Under the pieces are notes generated by a model. The model had not been told where the DNA came from. It was given only the letters and a program-made list of their open reading frames with translations, and did no database searches. A stretch of DNA of 20,089 bases from Candidatus Rokuibacteriota bacterium (lineage in GTDB: Bacteria > Methylomirabilota > Methylomirabilia > Rokubacteriales > CSP1-6): contig JACQCL010000223.1 of NCBI GenBank assembly GCA_016201645.1, forward strand, positions 1 through 20,089, read 5' to 3'. Positions 8,217 through 15,769 of the stretch are shown in pieces. Position 1 is the stretch's first letter. Every line of letters begins with the position of its first letter. A program made the position numbers and the translations under genes.

Positions 8217-9503
8217 TCAGGGGAGGGAGGTGTTCCAGCGACCGCACCCCGGACAGCGGTCCTGCCAATAAGGATGCCCGATTCCGCAGGCCGAGCACCG
8301 GTGCGGCCATTCAAAGCTCTGCGTGAGGGTCAGGGCGCGCCGGTATTCTTGGAATGCCTCGGCCGCCTGTCCGCGGCGTTCGAAGATCGCGCCCAGGTAC
8401 GCGTGGAGCGGTGCCAGGTCCGGCGCCTGCACCTCGACCTTTTCGAACTGGTCGGCCGCCTCGTCGAGCATCTCGAGTTCGAAGTACACTCGACCCAAGG
8501 AAAAGGCCAGCACCAGATCCTCGGGCGCGCGGGCGATGGCAGCCTGATAGAGGCCGATCATCCGGCTCGGGCGCCCCTCCACCCGATAGGCCTGCTCCAG
8601 CCGACGAAGCAGAACGGGCGCAGGGGTGACCTCGGCGGCCCGCTCCCAGACGCGGATCGCCTCACGCTGGTCCCCGGCCTTCGAGTAGGCGTCCCCCATG
8701 GCCACGTGAGCCGGAAGAAACCCGCGGTTCGCCCTGAGCGCCTCCCTCAGATGGCTCAGGGCCTCCTGAGTCTTCCCTTCGGCTAGGAGGCCTTTCCCCA
8801 TCGCGTACTGAACGCCCGCGAGCCACTCCAGCTCCGCCGGCTTGTCAGCCACCGTCGCGAGATCGACAAGCCGCTCTTGGACGGCCAGCGCCTCCCTCCA
8901 GCGTTCCCGGCTCACGCTTAGGTCGCGGATCGCGCGGAGGGCGGCGAGGTGGGCCCGGTCGCGCTGAAGAATCCGCTGATAGGTTGCCAGAGCCTCGTCC
9001 AGCCGCCCCGCCCGCTGGTAGTCGAGGGCGACGGCCAAGAGCGTGTCGGGCCGCTCTCCGCTCCGCATGGCCTCAAGATCATGATCGAGAGCCGCCTGGT
9101 GATCTCCCCGGGCTCGCGCCAACTCTCCGAGCCGCGCGTGAGCATCGGCGTACCCCGGATCACGGGCCAAAACCTCTTGATACGCCTCGGCGGCCGAGTC
9201 GGGCTTCCCGGCAAGCTGAGCATTCACACCCCGATGGTAGATCTCGAGCAGGGCCTCGTTCCCACGCGCGCGGCGCGCGCTCGTAAAATCTCGAAACGAC
9301 CGACCCAGATCCCGGAGGACCGTCAGGAGAAGGGTCACGCACGCGCCGGCGAGGAAAGCGCCCACCACCAGCGCCATCAGCGGAAGCTCGTAGACCCAGT
9401 CCCCTCCCAGCGCGATTCGAACGCGGGCGGTGTTGAGGGCGGTTAGGTACGCGACGAGAGCGGCGAACAGGAGGGCGAGCAGGAAACCGACGCGAGGAGA
9501 CAC
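8217..9503 (-). CDS. LapA-LapB fusion: membrane-anchored TPR protein with rubredoxin-like zinc ribbon
   Basis: 428 residues. Residues 1-75 match LapA (DUF1049): helix 5-22, the LNTARVRI strand, a short loop with WVYELPLMALVV, helix 42-62. Residues 85-395 are TPR repeats (for example DSAAEAYQEVLARDPGYADAH, then PAHVAMGDAYSKAGDQREAI). Residues 401-424 (HRCSACGI...CPGCGRWNTSLP) form the LapB C-terminal rubredoxin-like module, with Cys403, 406, 417 and 420. In E. coli LapB works with LapA and FtsH to control LpxC turnover and lipopolysaccharide synthesis; LapA and LapB are separate adjacent genes there. The fusion suggests both roles in one inner-membrane protein. Start is GTG 9503, nine bases after the DksA-type stop, with a poor ribosome binding site. 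Function is inferred from architecture. Confidence 0.9.
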   Translation of the reverse strand: MSPRVGFLLALLFAALVAYLTALNTARVRIALGGDWVYELPLMALVVGAFLAGACVTLLLTVLRDLGRSFRDFTSARRARGNEALLEIYHRGVNAQLAGKPDSAAEAYQEVLARDPGYADAHARLGELARARGDHQAALDHDLEAMRSGERPDTLLAVALDYQRAGRLDEALATYQRILQRDRAHLAALRAIRDLSVSRERWREALAVQERLVDLATVADKPAELEWLAGVQYAMGKGLLAEGKTQEALSHLREALRANRGFLPAHVAMGDAYSKAGDQREAIRVWERAAEVTPAPVLLRRLEQAYRVEGRPSRMIGLYQAAIARAPEDLVLAFSLGRVYFELEMLDEAADQFEKVEVQAPDLAPLHAYLGAIFERRGQAAEAFQEYRRALTLTQSFEWPHRCSACGIGHPYWQDRCPGCGRWNTSLP

Positions 9504-9512
9504 GACGGAGGG

Positions 9513-9878
9513 TTACCCGGTCGCCATGCGCTCCTCTTGCTCAACCAGGCGCTGGCAACCGATACAGTAGCGGGCGAAAGGAAGGGCCTCGAGGCGCTTC
9601 TCCGCGATGGTCTCGCCGCACCGCTCGCAGGCCCCGAACGTCCCCTCATCGATCTTCTGGAGTGCCGTCACCACCTCTTTCAGAAGACGGCGATCGCCGT
9701 TGCCCAGTTCGAAGAGGAACTCGCGCGTGTACGCAGTGGTCGCCTGGTCACCCAGGTCCTTGATGGAGTCGTCCTCCTGGCCCTTGCCGTAGAGAGCGCT
9801 CTTGCCCACTTCCTCGACCAGCTGGCGGTGCTTCTCAACCAGTTTCTTTCGGTAGTAGGTCAGTCGATCCTTCCTCAT
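9513..9878 (-). CDS. DksA/TraR-family zinc-finger transcription factor
   Basis: Proteins of this family insert a coiled coil into the RNA polymerase secondary channel and, with ppGpp, tune transcription of rRNA and amino-acid genes. 121 residues: a helical N-terminal arm with the tip sequence DLGDQA (41-46), matching the DXXDXA tip that is functionally important in DksA, and a C4 zinc finger (CERC 84-87, CIGC 105-108). I chose ATG 9878 because GAGGAGG lies five bases upstream; an upstream in-frame ATG at 9920 adds an implausible MRSIGGRSCG sequence. It is shorter than E. coli DksA (151), so it could be a DksA paralogue of the YocK or TraR type. First gene of a probable dksA-lapAB-comF unit. 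Confidence 0.9.
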   Translation of the reverse strand: MRKDRLTYYRKKLVEKHRQLVEEVGKSALYGKGQEDDSIKDLGDQATTAYTREFLFELGNGDRRLLKEVVTALQKIDEGTFGACERCGETIAEKRLEALPFARYCIGCQRLVEQEERMATG

Positions 9879-9920
9879 TGCCGCCTCCTCACCACAGGAT
9901 CGGCCCCCGATTGACCGCAT

Positions 9921-9949
9921 ACGCTACCACGACCTGTCAAGGAAATCAA
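9921..9949 (-). promoter_or_regulatory. Candidate promoter for the dksA-type gene
   Basis: The 80-base gap 9879-9958 contains TTGATT (9949-9944), 17 bases, TAGCGT (9926-9921) on the minus strand. A better -35 (TTGACA, 9940-9935) overlaps it, but its nearest -10-like box, TATGCG (9921-9916), is only 13 bases away. A promoter here is likely from the break in gene packing; the exact boxes are uncertain. Confidence 0.4.
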
Positions 9950-9958
9950 CCTCACGCC

Positions 9959-10312
9959 TCAGCACTCAACCGAGAGGAGCGGCGCGTCACCCCAGAGACG
10001 CTCCAACGAGTAGAATTCTCGGGTCTCATCCAGAAAGACGTGCATGACGACGTCGCCGTAATCAAGGAGCAGCCACCCGCTTTCCGGCGTTCCCTCGCTG
10101 TGGAGCGGTCGAGCCCCCTCGACCTTGAGGGCATGCCGGACGGCCTCGACGATAGTTTCGATCTGAGTGGTGGAAGCTCCGCTGCAAATCAGGAAGAAAT
10201 CGGCGACTCCGGAAATCCCCTGAAGGTCCAGCACCCGGAGATCCGCCGCCTTCTTCCCCAGGGCCGCGCGCGCGCCGAGCTGGACTTTCTCCGTCGCGGT
10301 CAGCAAAGGCAT
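9959..10312 (-). CDS. rsfS: Ribosomal silencing factor RsfS
   Basis: Binds ribosomal protein L14 and blocks joining of the ribosomal subunits, lowering translation in starvation. 117 residues, normal for the family (formerly Iojap/YbeB). Typical motifs: KKAADLRVLDLQGISGVADFFLICSG (about 20-45), then GWLLLDYGDVVMHVFLDETREFYSLERLWGDAP towards the end, including the conserved Asp-Tyr-Gly-Asp segment. ATG 10312 overlaps the nadD stop as TGATG, so the two should be translationally coupled. The nadD-rsfS pair is one of the most conserved bacterial gene pairs. Confidence 0.97.
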   Translation of the reverse strand: MPLLTATEKVQLGARAALGKKAADLRVLDLQGISGVADFFLICSGASTTQIETIVEAVRHALKVEGARPLHSEGTPESGWLLLDYGDVVMHVFLDETREFYSLERLWGDAPLLSVEC

Positions 10313-10983
10313 CAGCCCGCCTCGCGGTAGAGGTTGTGCTCCAGGATGTAGGCGCGCACCGCGTCGGGGACTCGATAGGCGAGGGAGCGCCCGTCACGGG
10401 CTCGCCGCCGAAGCTCGGACGACGAGATCGGCAGCGAGGTCGCTGCCACGAGGAGCGCCCCGCTGCCCCCCATCTCGGCCGGGGCGGGGCGCGAAGGCTC
10501 GATCCGGATCCAGCGCTCCCGGCCGATCTCCGTCAGCACCTTCTGAGCCTGGACGCCGTCGGGATCGAAGGGGGCACCCGCGCGGGGAATCACCACCAGC
10601 CACGCCAGCCGGGCGATCCGCTGCGGATCCCGCCACGAGAGCAGATCCAGAAAGGTCTCGGACCCGATGATGAGGTAGAACGCCGCCCCCGGCCCCTCAG
10701 CCTGCCGCAACGCCTCGAGAGTGTCCACCGTGTACGACGGCCCGGGGCGGCGAAGCTCGAGGTCGGAGATGGCGAAGCGCGGGTGCCCGCGGATCGCGAG
10801 CTCCGTCATGGCGTACCGGTCCCGCGCCTGGGCAAGGCCTCGCGCAGGTTTGTGAGGCGGCTGGGAGGCAGGAACGAAGAGGATCTGGTCCAGCTGAAGG
10901 AGCTCCAGAATTTCGTCGGCGAGGAGCAGGTGGCCCAGGTGGATGGGGTTGAACGACCCCCCCAAGACTCCGACGCGCGACAA
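10312..10983 (-). CDS. nadD: Nicotinate-nucleotide adenylyltransferase
   Basis: Transfers AMP from ATP to nicotinate mononucleotide in NAD synthesis. The nucleotidyltransferase motif GGSFNPIHLGHLLLADEI is at residues 8-25, with the first HXGH-type histidines; the second motif ISSSELRRRARDGRSLAYRVP is near the C terminus. I prefer TTG 10983, eight bases after the proA stop, with GGGAG ten bases upstream, because it gives the usual N terminus MSRVGVLGGSF. An in-frame ATG at 11013 would add ten residues and overlap proA by 23 bases. 223 residues from TTG. Function is firm; the start is about 65 percent likely. Confidence 0.95.
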   Translation of the reverse strand: MSRVGVLGGSFNPIHLGHLLLADEILELLQLDQILFVPASQPPHKPARGLAQARDRYAMTELAIRGHPRFAISDLELRRPGPSYTVDTLEALRQAEGPGAAFYLIIGSETFLDLLSWRDPQRIARLAWLVVIPRAGAPFDPDGVQAQKVLTEIGRERWIRIEPSRPAPAEMGGSGALLVAATSLPISSSELRRRARDGRSLAYRVPDAVRAYILEHNLYREAG

Positions 10984-10990
10984 TGCCCGG

Positions 10991-12253
10991 CTACTCCCGC
11001 ACCTGGCCGTCACCCAGCACGACGAACTTCGTGGTCGTCAGCTCCTCTACCCCTACGGGGCCGCGCGCGTGGAGCTTGGAGGTGGAAATGCCCATCTCGG
11101 CGCCCATGCCGAACTGGCCGCCGTCCACGAGCCGGGTCGAGGCATTCACGAGCACGCACGCGGCGTCCACCTCGTGCGTGAAGCGACGCGCGCGCCGGTA
11201 GTCCGAGGTCACGATGGCCTCGGCAAGACCGGACCCGTGGGCGCGGATGTGGGAGACGGCCTCTTCGAAGCTCTCCACCACTTTCACTGAAAGGATCAAG
11301 TCCAGATATTCCGTGTCCCAGTCCGATTCGGCCGCCGGCCGCGCCGCCGGAATCAGCGCGCACGTCCGCGGACACCCCCGGATCTCCACGCCCGCCTGCA
11401 GAAGACGCGGGGCGAGCGCGGGGAGGAAACGTGCCGCCGCCGCCTGATGGACGAGCAGGGTCTCCATGGCGTTGCAGACACCCGGCCGGTGGACTTTGGC
11501 GTTGAACGCGATGTCCACGGCCATCGCCAGGTCGGCATCCTCGTCCACGAAGACGTGGCAGAGCCCTTTGTCGTGCTTGAGGATCGGCACCGTAGAGCGC
11601 TCGGCGACGAGCCGCACGAACTCTTCGCCTCCCCGCGGGATGATGAGATCGACGTACCGGTCGAGCTTCAAGAGAGCCAGCACAGCCTCGCGATCCGAGC
11701 TATCGATAAACTGGATGGCATCCGCCGGGACGCCGGCTTTCTCCACGGACTTGGCGAGCACGGTGGCGATCATCGAATTGGATTCCAGCGCTTCGCTGCC
11801 GCCCCGGAGGATCAGGGCGTTCCCCGCCTTCAGGCAGAGCCCCGCCGCGTCAGCGGTCACGTTCGGGCGCGACTCGTAAATGAACCCGACCACGCCGAGG
11901 GGGACCCGCACCCGGGCGATCTCCAGGCCGTTGGGACGGCGCCAGACCTCGACGGCTTTCCCGACCGGATCGGGCAATCCCCCAACCTGGCGGAGCCCCG
12001 ACGCCATCTCTTCGATGCGCGCCTCTGTCAGCGTGAGCCGGTCGAGGAAGGCGCGCGCATACCCGCGGCTTCGGGCGCGGTCCAGGTCGGCCCGATTCGC
12101 CTCGAGGATCATGGCCGCTTTCTCCTCGAGGCCGCGCGCCATCTGGGAAAGCGCCTCGTTCTTGACCTTCGTCGAGCAGAGGGCCAGCGTGCGGGAGGCG
12201 TTCTTGGCGGCCCGCGCCTTGGCCTCGACCAGCTCCCGGATCTTCATGCTCAT
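10991..12253 (-). CDS. proA: Glutamate-5-semialdehyde dehydrogenase (gamma-glutamyl phosphate reductase)
   Basis: Second step of proline synthesis: NADPH-dependent reduction of gamma-glutamyl phosphate. 420 residues, standard. Recognised from IYESRPNVTADAAGLCLKAGNALILRGG (about 125-152), PRGGEEFVRLV, HDKGLCHVFVD, the catalytic Cys260 in HRPGVCNAMETLLVH and the C-terminal GISTSKLHARGPVGVEELTTTKFV. AGGAGGGAGGG precedes ATG 12253; a second in-frame ATG two codons later (12247) is equally possible. The gene starts nine bases after proB, so ProB and ProA, which are thought to channel their unstable intermediate, are made together. Confidence 0.98.
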   Translation of the reverse strand: MSMKIRELVEAKARAAKNASRTLALCSTKVKNEALSQMARGLEEKAAMILEANRADLDRARSRGYARAFLDRLTLTEARIEEMASGLRQVGGLPDPVGKAVEVWRRPNGLEIARVRVPLGVVGFIYESRPNVTADAAGLCLKAGNALILRGGSEALESNSMIATVLAKSVEKAGVPADAIQFIDSSDREAVLALLKLDRYVDLIIPRGGEEFVRLVAERSTVPILKHDKGLCHVFVDEDADLAMAVDIAFNAKVHRPGVCNAMETLLVHQAAAARFLPALAPRLLQAGVEIRGCPRTCALIPAARPAAESDWDTEYLDLILSVKVVESFEEAVSHIRAHGSGLAEAIVTSDYRRARRFTHEVDAACVLVNASTRLVDGGQFGMGAEMGISTSKLHARGPVGVEELTTTKFVVLGDGQVRE

Positions 12254-12262
12254 CCCTCCCTC

Positions 12263-13414
12263 CTACAGGAGGACGAGGTTATCCCGGTGGATCACCTCGT
12301 CGAAGCTCTTGTACCCGAGCAACGCCTCCAGGGCCGAGGTCTTCGCGCCCTGGATCTTTCGAAGCTCCGCGGCGTCATAGTTGGTGAGACCCCGGGCGAA
12401 TTCCTTGCCGTCGGCTAGGCTGAGCGAGACCACCTCGCCGGCGTGAAACTCCCCCTCCACGTCAACGACTCCCGAGGGGAGGAGGCTCTTCCCCCGCTCG
12501 GCCAGGGCGCTCTTGGCACCCGCGTCCACCGTGAGCCGGCCCTGGGGCGGCACGGCAAAGGCGATCCAGCGCTTCCGCGCCGCAAGCCGATCCCCCCTGG
12601 GCGCGAAATAGGTTCCCACGGGCTCGCCCTTGAGCACACGCCGCAACGTACCCGGCTCCCGGCCGCTGGCGATGATCATGGGGATCCCCGACGAGGTGAC
12701 CTTCTGGGCCGCCTCCAGCTTGGTGCTCATTCCGCCCACGGACACCTGCCCCTCGGCGTCCCAGACGAGCCGCTGGATCTCCTCCGTCACCGCCTCCACG
12801 GTCGGGAGCCGCCGCGCGTCCGGATCGCGGCGCGGATCCCCCGTGTACAGTCCGTCCACGTCGGTCAGCAGCACGAGGAGATCGGCGTCGATGAGATGGG
12901 CGACCAGGGCTACCAGGTTGTCGTTGTCCCCAACCTTGATCTCCTCCACCGCGACCGTGTCGTTTTCGTTGACGACGGGGAGCACGCCAAATCCCAGGAG
13001 CACGAGCAACGTGTTCCGCGCGTTCAGGTACCGCGGCCGGGCGCTGATGTCCTCCTGGGTCAGGAGCACCTGGGCCACCCGGATCCCGTATCGCGCGAAC
13101 GCCTGCTCGTAGTGCCACATGAGCGCCGACTGGCCCAGGGCCGCCGCCGCCTGCTTCTCGGGGATGGAGCGCGGCCGCCGGGTGAGGCCGAGGCGTGCCA
13201 TCCCCGAGGCGATCGCCCCGGACGACACCAGCACGACCTCCTTCCCGTCCTTGACCAGTTGGGCGATCTCATCCGCCAGCGCGCCGATCCGCTCGGGTAG
13301 AAGGCCGGCCGATGTGGAGGAGACGAGGCCGCTGCCAACCTTGACGACGAGGCGCTTGACCTTGGGGAGAGCCCGCCGCGCGGGGGACGAGGTTAGCTGG
13401 CGGCTTTGGCCCAT
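12263..13414 (-). CDS. proB: Glutamate 5-kinase with C-terminal PUA domain
   Basis: First and usually proline-inhibited step of proline synthesis: phosphorylates glutamate. 383 residues. Amino-acid kinase domain with VVKVGSGLV, VSSGAIASGM, PVVNENDTVAVEE, GDNDNLVALVA, LLTDVDGLYTGDPR and VGGMSTKLEAA; then a PUA domain (about 290-375) as in the long E. coli-type enzymes. ATG 13414 overlaps the obg 3' end by 22 bases and has AGGAG only two bases away, a tight spacing; no alternative ATG, GTG or TTG lies between it and the conserved VKRLVVKVGS, so this start is nearly forced. Placement of proB-proA directly after obg is seen in many bacteria. Confidence 0.97.
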   Translation of the reverse strand: MGQSRQLTSSPARRALPKVKRLVVKVGSGLVSSTSAGLLPERIGALADEIAQLVKDGKEVVLVSSGAIASGMARLGLTRRPRSIPEKQAAAALGQSALMWHYEQAFARYGIRVAQVLLTQEDISARPRYLNARNTLLVLLGFGVLPVVNENDTVAVEEIKVGDNDNLVALVAHLIDADLLVLLTDVDGLYTGDPRRDPDARRLPTVEAVTEEIQRLVWDAEGQVSVGGMSTKLEAAQKVTSSGIPMIIASGREPGTLRRVLKGEPVGTYFAPRGDRLAARKRWIAFAVPPQGRLTVDAGAKSALAERGKSLLPSGVVDVEGEFHAGEVVSLSLADGKEFARGLTNYDAAELRKIQGAKTSALEALLGYKSFDEVIHRDNLVLL

Positions 13415-14412
13415 TGCTCCTGGTCGAGGCGATCCGCCGCCTCCCGCACCAGCTCGGGCAGCCCCTGCCCCGTGACCGCGGAGATCGCAAAGAAGGTGAG
13501 GCCGCTCGCCCGCGCCAGCCCTTCGACCTCGCGGCACCGCGCTTCGGTGCCGGGGAGATCGATCTTGTTGGCCACTAGGAGCTGCGGCCGACGGGCCAGC
13601 TCCGGCGAAAAGGCGCCGAGCTCCCGGACCAGCGCATGGCAGTCGTCCACAGGGCTTCGTCCCGTGGCGGGGTCTAGATCGATCAGATGAATGAGGAGCC
13701 GGGTGCGCTCGATGTGGCGCAAAAAGCGAATGCCCAGCCCCTTGCCCTCCGAAGCGCCCGGGATCAGGCCGGGAAGATCGGCAATGACGAACGACCGCCC
13801 CTCGCCCACGCGGACCAGGCCCAGCGTGGGCACGAGAGTCGTGAAGGGGTAATCGGCCACCCTCGGCCTCGCCGCCGAGATTCGGGAGACCAGCGTGGAC
13901 TTCCCGGCATTGGGAAACCCGATGACCCCCACGTCGGCGAGGAGCTTGAGCTCGAGGTGAAGCCAGCGCTCCTCACCGGGGCGGCCCAGGTCGGCCCGCC
14001 GCGGCGCGCGGTTCGTTGCGCTCGCGAATCGGAGGTTGCCGCGGCCTCCTCTGGCACCGCGGGCCACCAGGAGCCGCTGGCCGTGGGACAAAAGCTCTCC
14101 CACCCGTTCCCCCGAGGTCCGGTCGGAGACGACGGTTCCGACGGGAACCTTCAAGACCAGATCGGTGCCGCTGGCGCCGTGCTTGGCCCCGCCCTTGCCG
14201 TGCTGGCCGCGCGGAGCCGCGTAGTGGCGTTGGTAGTGATAATCCAGGAGGGTGTAGATCGCCCGGTCCACCTCCAGCCACACGCTCCCGCCATCGCCCC
14301 CGTCGCCCCCGTCGGGACCGCCGCGGGGGACGAACTTCTCGCGGCGGAAGCTCACGCACCCGGCTCCCCCGTCTCCGGCCTTGACGAAGATATCAATCTC
14401 GTCGATGAACAT
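13393..14412 (-). CDS. obg: Obg-family GTPase (ribosome assembly, CgtA)
   Basis: Large-subunit assembly GTPase linked to the stringent response. 339 residues from ATG 14412, preceded by a GGGGGG tract. The glycine-rich Obg fold covers about 1-158 (KAGDGGAGCVSFRREKFVPRGGP, GGDGGDGGSV, GARGGRGNLRFA). The G domain follows: GFPNAGKST (G1), YPFTTLVPTLG (switch I), DLPGLIPGASEGKGLG (G3), NKIDL (G4) and SAVTGQG (G5). The variable C-terminal domain is essentially absent; the protein ends a short way after G5, as in many Obg proteins. It sits 28 bases after rpmA, the usual position. Confidence 0.98.
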   Translation of the reverse strand: MFIDEIDIFVKAGDGGAGCVSFRREKFVPRGGPDGGDGGDGGSVWLEVDRAIYTLLDYHYQRHYAAPRGQHGKGGAKHGASGTDLVLKVPVGTVVSDRTSGERVGELLSHGQRLLVARGARGGRGNLRFASATNRAPRRADLGRPGEERWLHLELKLLADVGVIGFPNAGKSTLVSRISAARPRVADYPFTTLVPTLGLVRVGEGRSFVIADLPGLIPGASEGKGLGIRFLRHIERTRLLIHLIDLDPATGRSPVDDCHALVRELGAFSPELARRPQLLVANKIDLPGTEARCREVEGLARASGLTFFAISAVTGQGLPELVREAADRLDQEQWAKAAS

Positions 14413-14440
14413 CAGGCCCCCCGGAGGTCGCCGGGGCGGA

Positions 14441-14698
14441 TCAGGCGGGGCTGGCGGCAACGCTCACGTAGCGTGAGTCGCCCCGCCGCTGGAAGCGGAC
14501 ATAGCCTTCGGACCGGGCGTAGAGGGTGTCGTCGGAGCCGCGCCCCACGTTGGAGCCGGGCTTGAACCGCGTCCCACGCTGCCGGACCAGGATGCTTCCG
14601 GCGGTCACGAACTGTCCCGCGAACCGCTTGACCCCCAGCATCTGGGGGTTCGAATCGCGGCCGTTTCTCGAACTGCCGACGCCTTTCTTGTGCGCCAT
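14441..14698 (-). CDS. rpmA: 50S ribosomal protein L27
   Basis: Peptidyl-transferase-centre protein of the large subunit. 85 residues. The N-terminal AHKKGVGSSRNGRDSNPQMLGVKRF reaches the P-site tRNA in known ribosomes; GSILVRQRGTRFKPGSNVGRGSDDTLYA is the conserved core. There is no N-terminal extension of the cleaved Firmicutes type, so no Prp-like processing is expected. It starts four bases after the rplU stop. Confidence 0.99.
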   Translation of the reverse strand: MAHKKGVGSSRNGRDSNPQMLGVKRFAGQFVTAGSILVRQRGTRFKPGSNVGRGSDDTLYARSEGYVRFQRRGDSRYVSVAASPA

Positions 14699-14702
14699 GC
14701 TC

Positions 14703-15014
14703 CTACACCTCGATTTTCGTAATCCGCACCGACGTGAACGGTTGACGGTGCCCCGTCTTCCGCCGGTAGTTCTTCCGTCGCTTGAACTTCACCACGGACA
14801 CCTTGGCGCCCCGGCCGTGCTCCACCACCTCTCCGAGCACCTTGGCGTTGGCCAGGGCCTTCGCCCCGACGGTCACCTGCCCGTCGCGATTGGCCAGAAG
14901 GACCGCGCGGAACTCTACAGGGCTTCCCTCGCGCTGGGGCAACCGCTCGACCCGGACCACATGACCCGGCGAAACCCGGTACTGCTTGCCACCAACCGCA
15001 ATCACCGCTTCCAT
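14703..15014 (-). CDS. rplU: 50S ribosomal protein L21
   Basis: Large-subunit protein that binds 23S rRNA. 103 residues from ATG 15014, exactly the family length (MEAVIAVGGKQYRVSPG). A TTG two codons upstream is possible but GAGGA is better spaced for the ATG. Conserved KVSVVKFKRRKNYRRKTGHRQPFTSVRI at the C terminus. First gene of the rplU-rpmA-obg-proB-proA-nadD-rsfS unit, with a 108-base upstream gap carrying a promoter candidate and a repeat. Confidence 0.98.
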   Translation of the reverse strand: MEAVIAVGGKQYRVSPGHVVRVERLPQREGSPVEFRAVLLANRDGQVTVGAKALANAKVLGEVVEHGRGAKVSVVKFKRRKNYRRKTGHRQPFTSVRITKIEV

Positions 15015-15027
15015 GGACAAGAGTCCT

Positions 15028-15084
15028 CGGTCAAAAAGTGAGACGCTGAATCCCTATTCGACCACGAAGCGGTCAAAAAAGTCA
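15028..15084. repeat. Two-copy short direct repeat in the rplU leader region
   Basis: On the plus strand cggtcaaaaagtga (15028-15041) and cggtcaaaaaagtca (15070-15084) recur with start points 42 bases apart, about four helical turns. The upper copy overlaps the promoter -35; the lower copy lies in the leader just before the L21 ribosome binding site. Read on the minus strand each contains a TTTTTGACCG core. It could be a paired protein-binding site or chance. Confidence 0.4.
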
Positions 15085-15085
15085 A
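15056..15085 (-). promoter_or_regulatory. Candidate promoter for the rplU-rpmA-obg operon
   Basis: Minus-strand TTGACT (15085-15080), 18-base spacer, TCGAAT (15061-15056). The -35 is good, the -10 moderate; GAATAG (15059-15054) is an alternative -10. The spacer contains a dyad, GACCGC-TTC-GTGGTC (15074-15060), which could bind a regulator. The position right after the sigma gene makes a promoter here likely. Confidence 0.45.
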
Positions 15086-15122
15086 GGTAGACAGGGGATT
15101 CCATCCGGTCGAGAGTCGCCGA

Positions 15123-15743
15123 TCAGGCGACGGCCAGGTACTGCGCCAGCCGCCGACGCAGAAAGAGCCGCGAGCGGTGGACCCGCGACTTCACCGCGGG
15201 CAAACTGATGCCAAGCGACCTGGCAATCTCCCGATTGGGCATGCCCTCGACATCGTGGAGGAGGAATGCCGTCCGGTAGTCGCTGGGCAGAGCATCAACC
15301 GCAGCGCCCAGGACGCCACGGAGCTCCGTGTGAAGAACAGGGTCATCCACCTTGCCGGACCAGTCCTCGACCGGCTCGACGTGGTGGCCGTTCTCGGTGA
15401 ACTGCGGCAGGAGCGCATCCCAGGAGATTTCCGCGTGGTCCTTCCCGCGCCGCCCCCGGAGCTTCTGGTAGCCGGTGTTGGCGGTGATCCGGTAAAGCCA
15501 GCTCCCGAAGGCCGACTCGCCCTTGAACGTCCCGATCTTCCGCGCCGCGGTCCAGAGCGCGTCCTGCGCTACCTCCTCAGCATCCTCTCGATTGCCGGTG
15601 ATCCGAAAGGCCAGCCGGTACACCCGCTCACCGTACTCGCTCACGAGCGATTCAGCCGCTCCGCGCTCCTGGCCCCTGAGCCGCCGGACTAAGGCCTCAT
15701 CGCGATCGCGTTTTGTCCCTTCGGACGTCGAACCCCGTGGCAT
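15123..15743 (-). CDS. ECF-type RNA polymerase sigma factor (sigma-70 family, RpoE-like)
   Basis: Alternative sigma factor. 206 residues from ATG 15743, which has GGAGG eight bases upstream. Region 2 at about 26-98 (VYRLAFRITGNREDAEEVAQDALWTAARKI, then FGSWLYRITANTGYQKLR) and region 4 at about 140-200 (ALPSDYRTAFLLHDVEGMPNREIARSLGISLPAVKSRVHRSR) are clear. A GTG at 15773 in the same frame overlaps the tetR stop as GTGA and is a second possible start, which would add ten residues and couple translation to tetR. No anti-sigma gene follows: the next gene is rplU. Targets are unknown. The linker (about 99-139) is longer and more acidic than in minimal ECF factors. Confidence 0.93.
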   Translation of the reverse strand: MPRGSTSEGTKRDRDEALVRRLRGQERGAAESLVSEYGERVYRLAFRITGNREDAEEVAQDALWTAARKIGTFKGESAFGSWLYRITANTGYQKLRGRRGKDHAEISWDALLPQFTENGHHVEPVEDWSGKVDDPVLHTELRGVLGAAVDALPSDYRTAFLLHDVEGMPNREIARSLGISLPAVKSRVHRSRLFLRRRLAQYLAVA

Positions 15744-15769
15744 CCGTCGATCCTCCAGCATGAGCGTGC

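Noticed and set aside
5399..8326. A 975-codon open frame on the plus strand (also one of 617 codons at 2206-4059)
   Set aside because: They lie opposite pgk, gap and comF, and the binding protein, and show no recognisable domain; long antisense frames are expected in GC-rich coding DNA.
12263..13392. proB-obg overlap as a sign of gene fusion or frameshift
   Set aside because: The two frames are each complete with a normal stop and start; a 22-base overlap is ordinary in this compact region.
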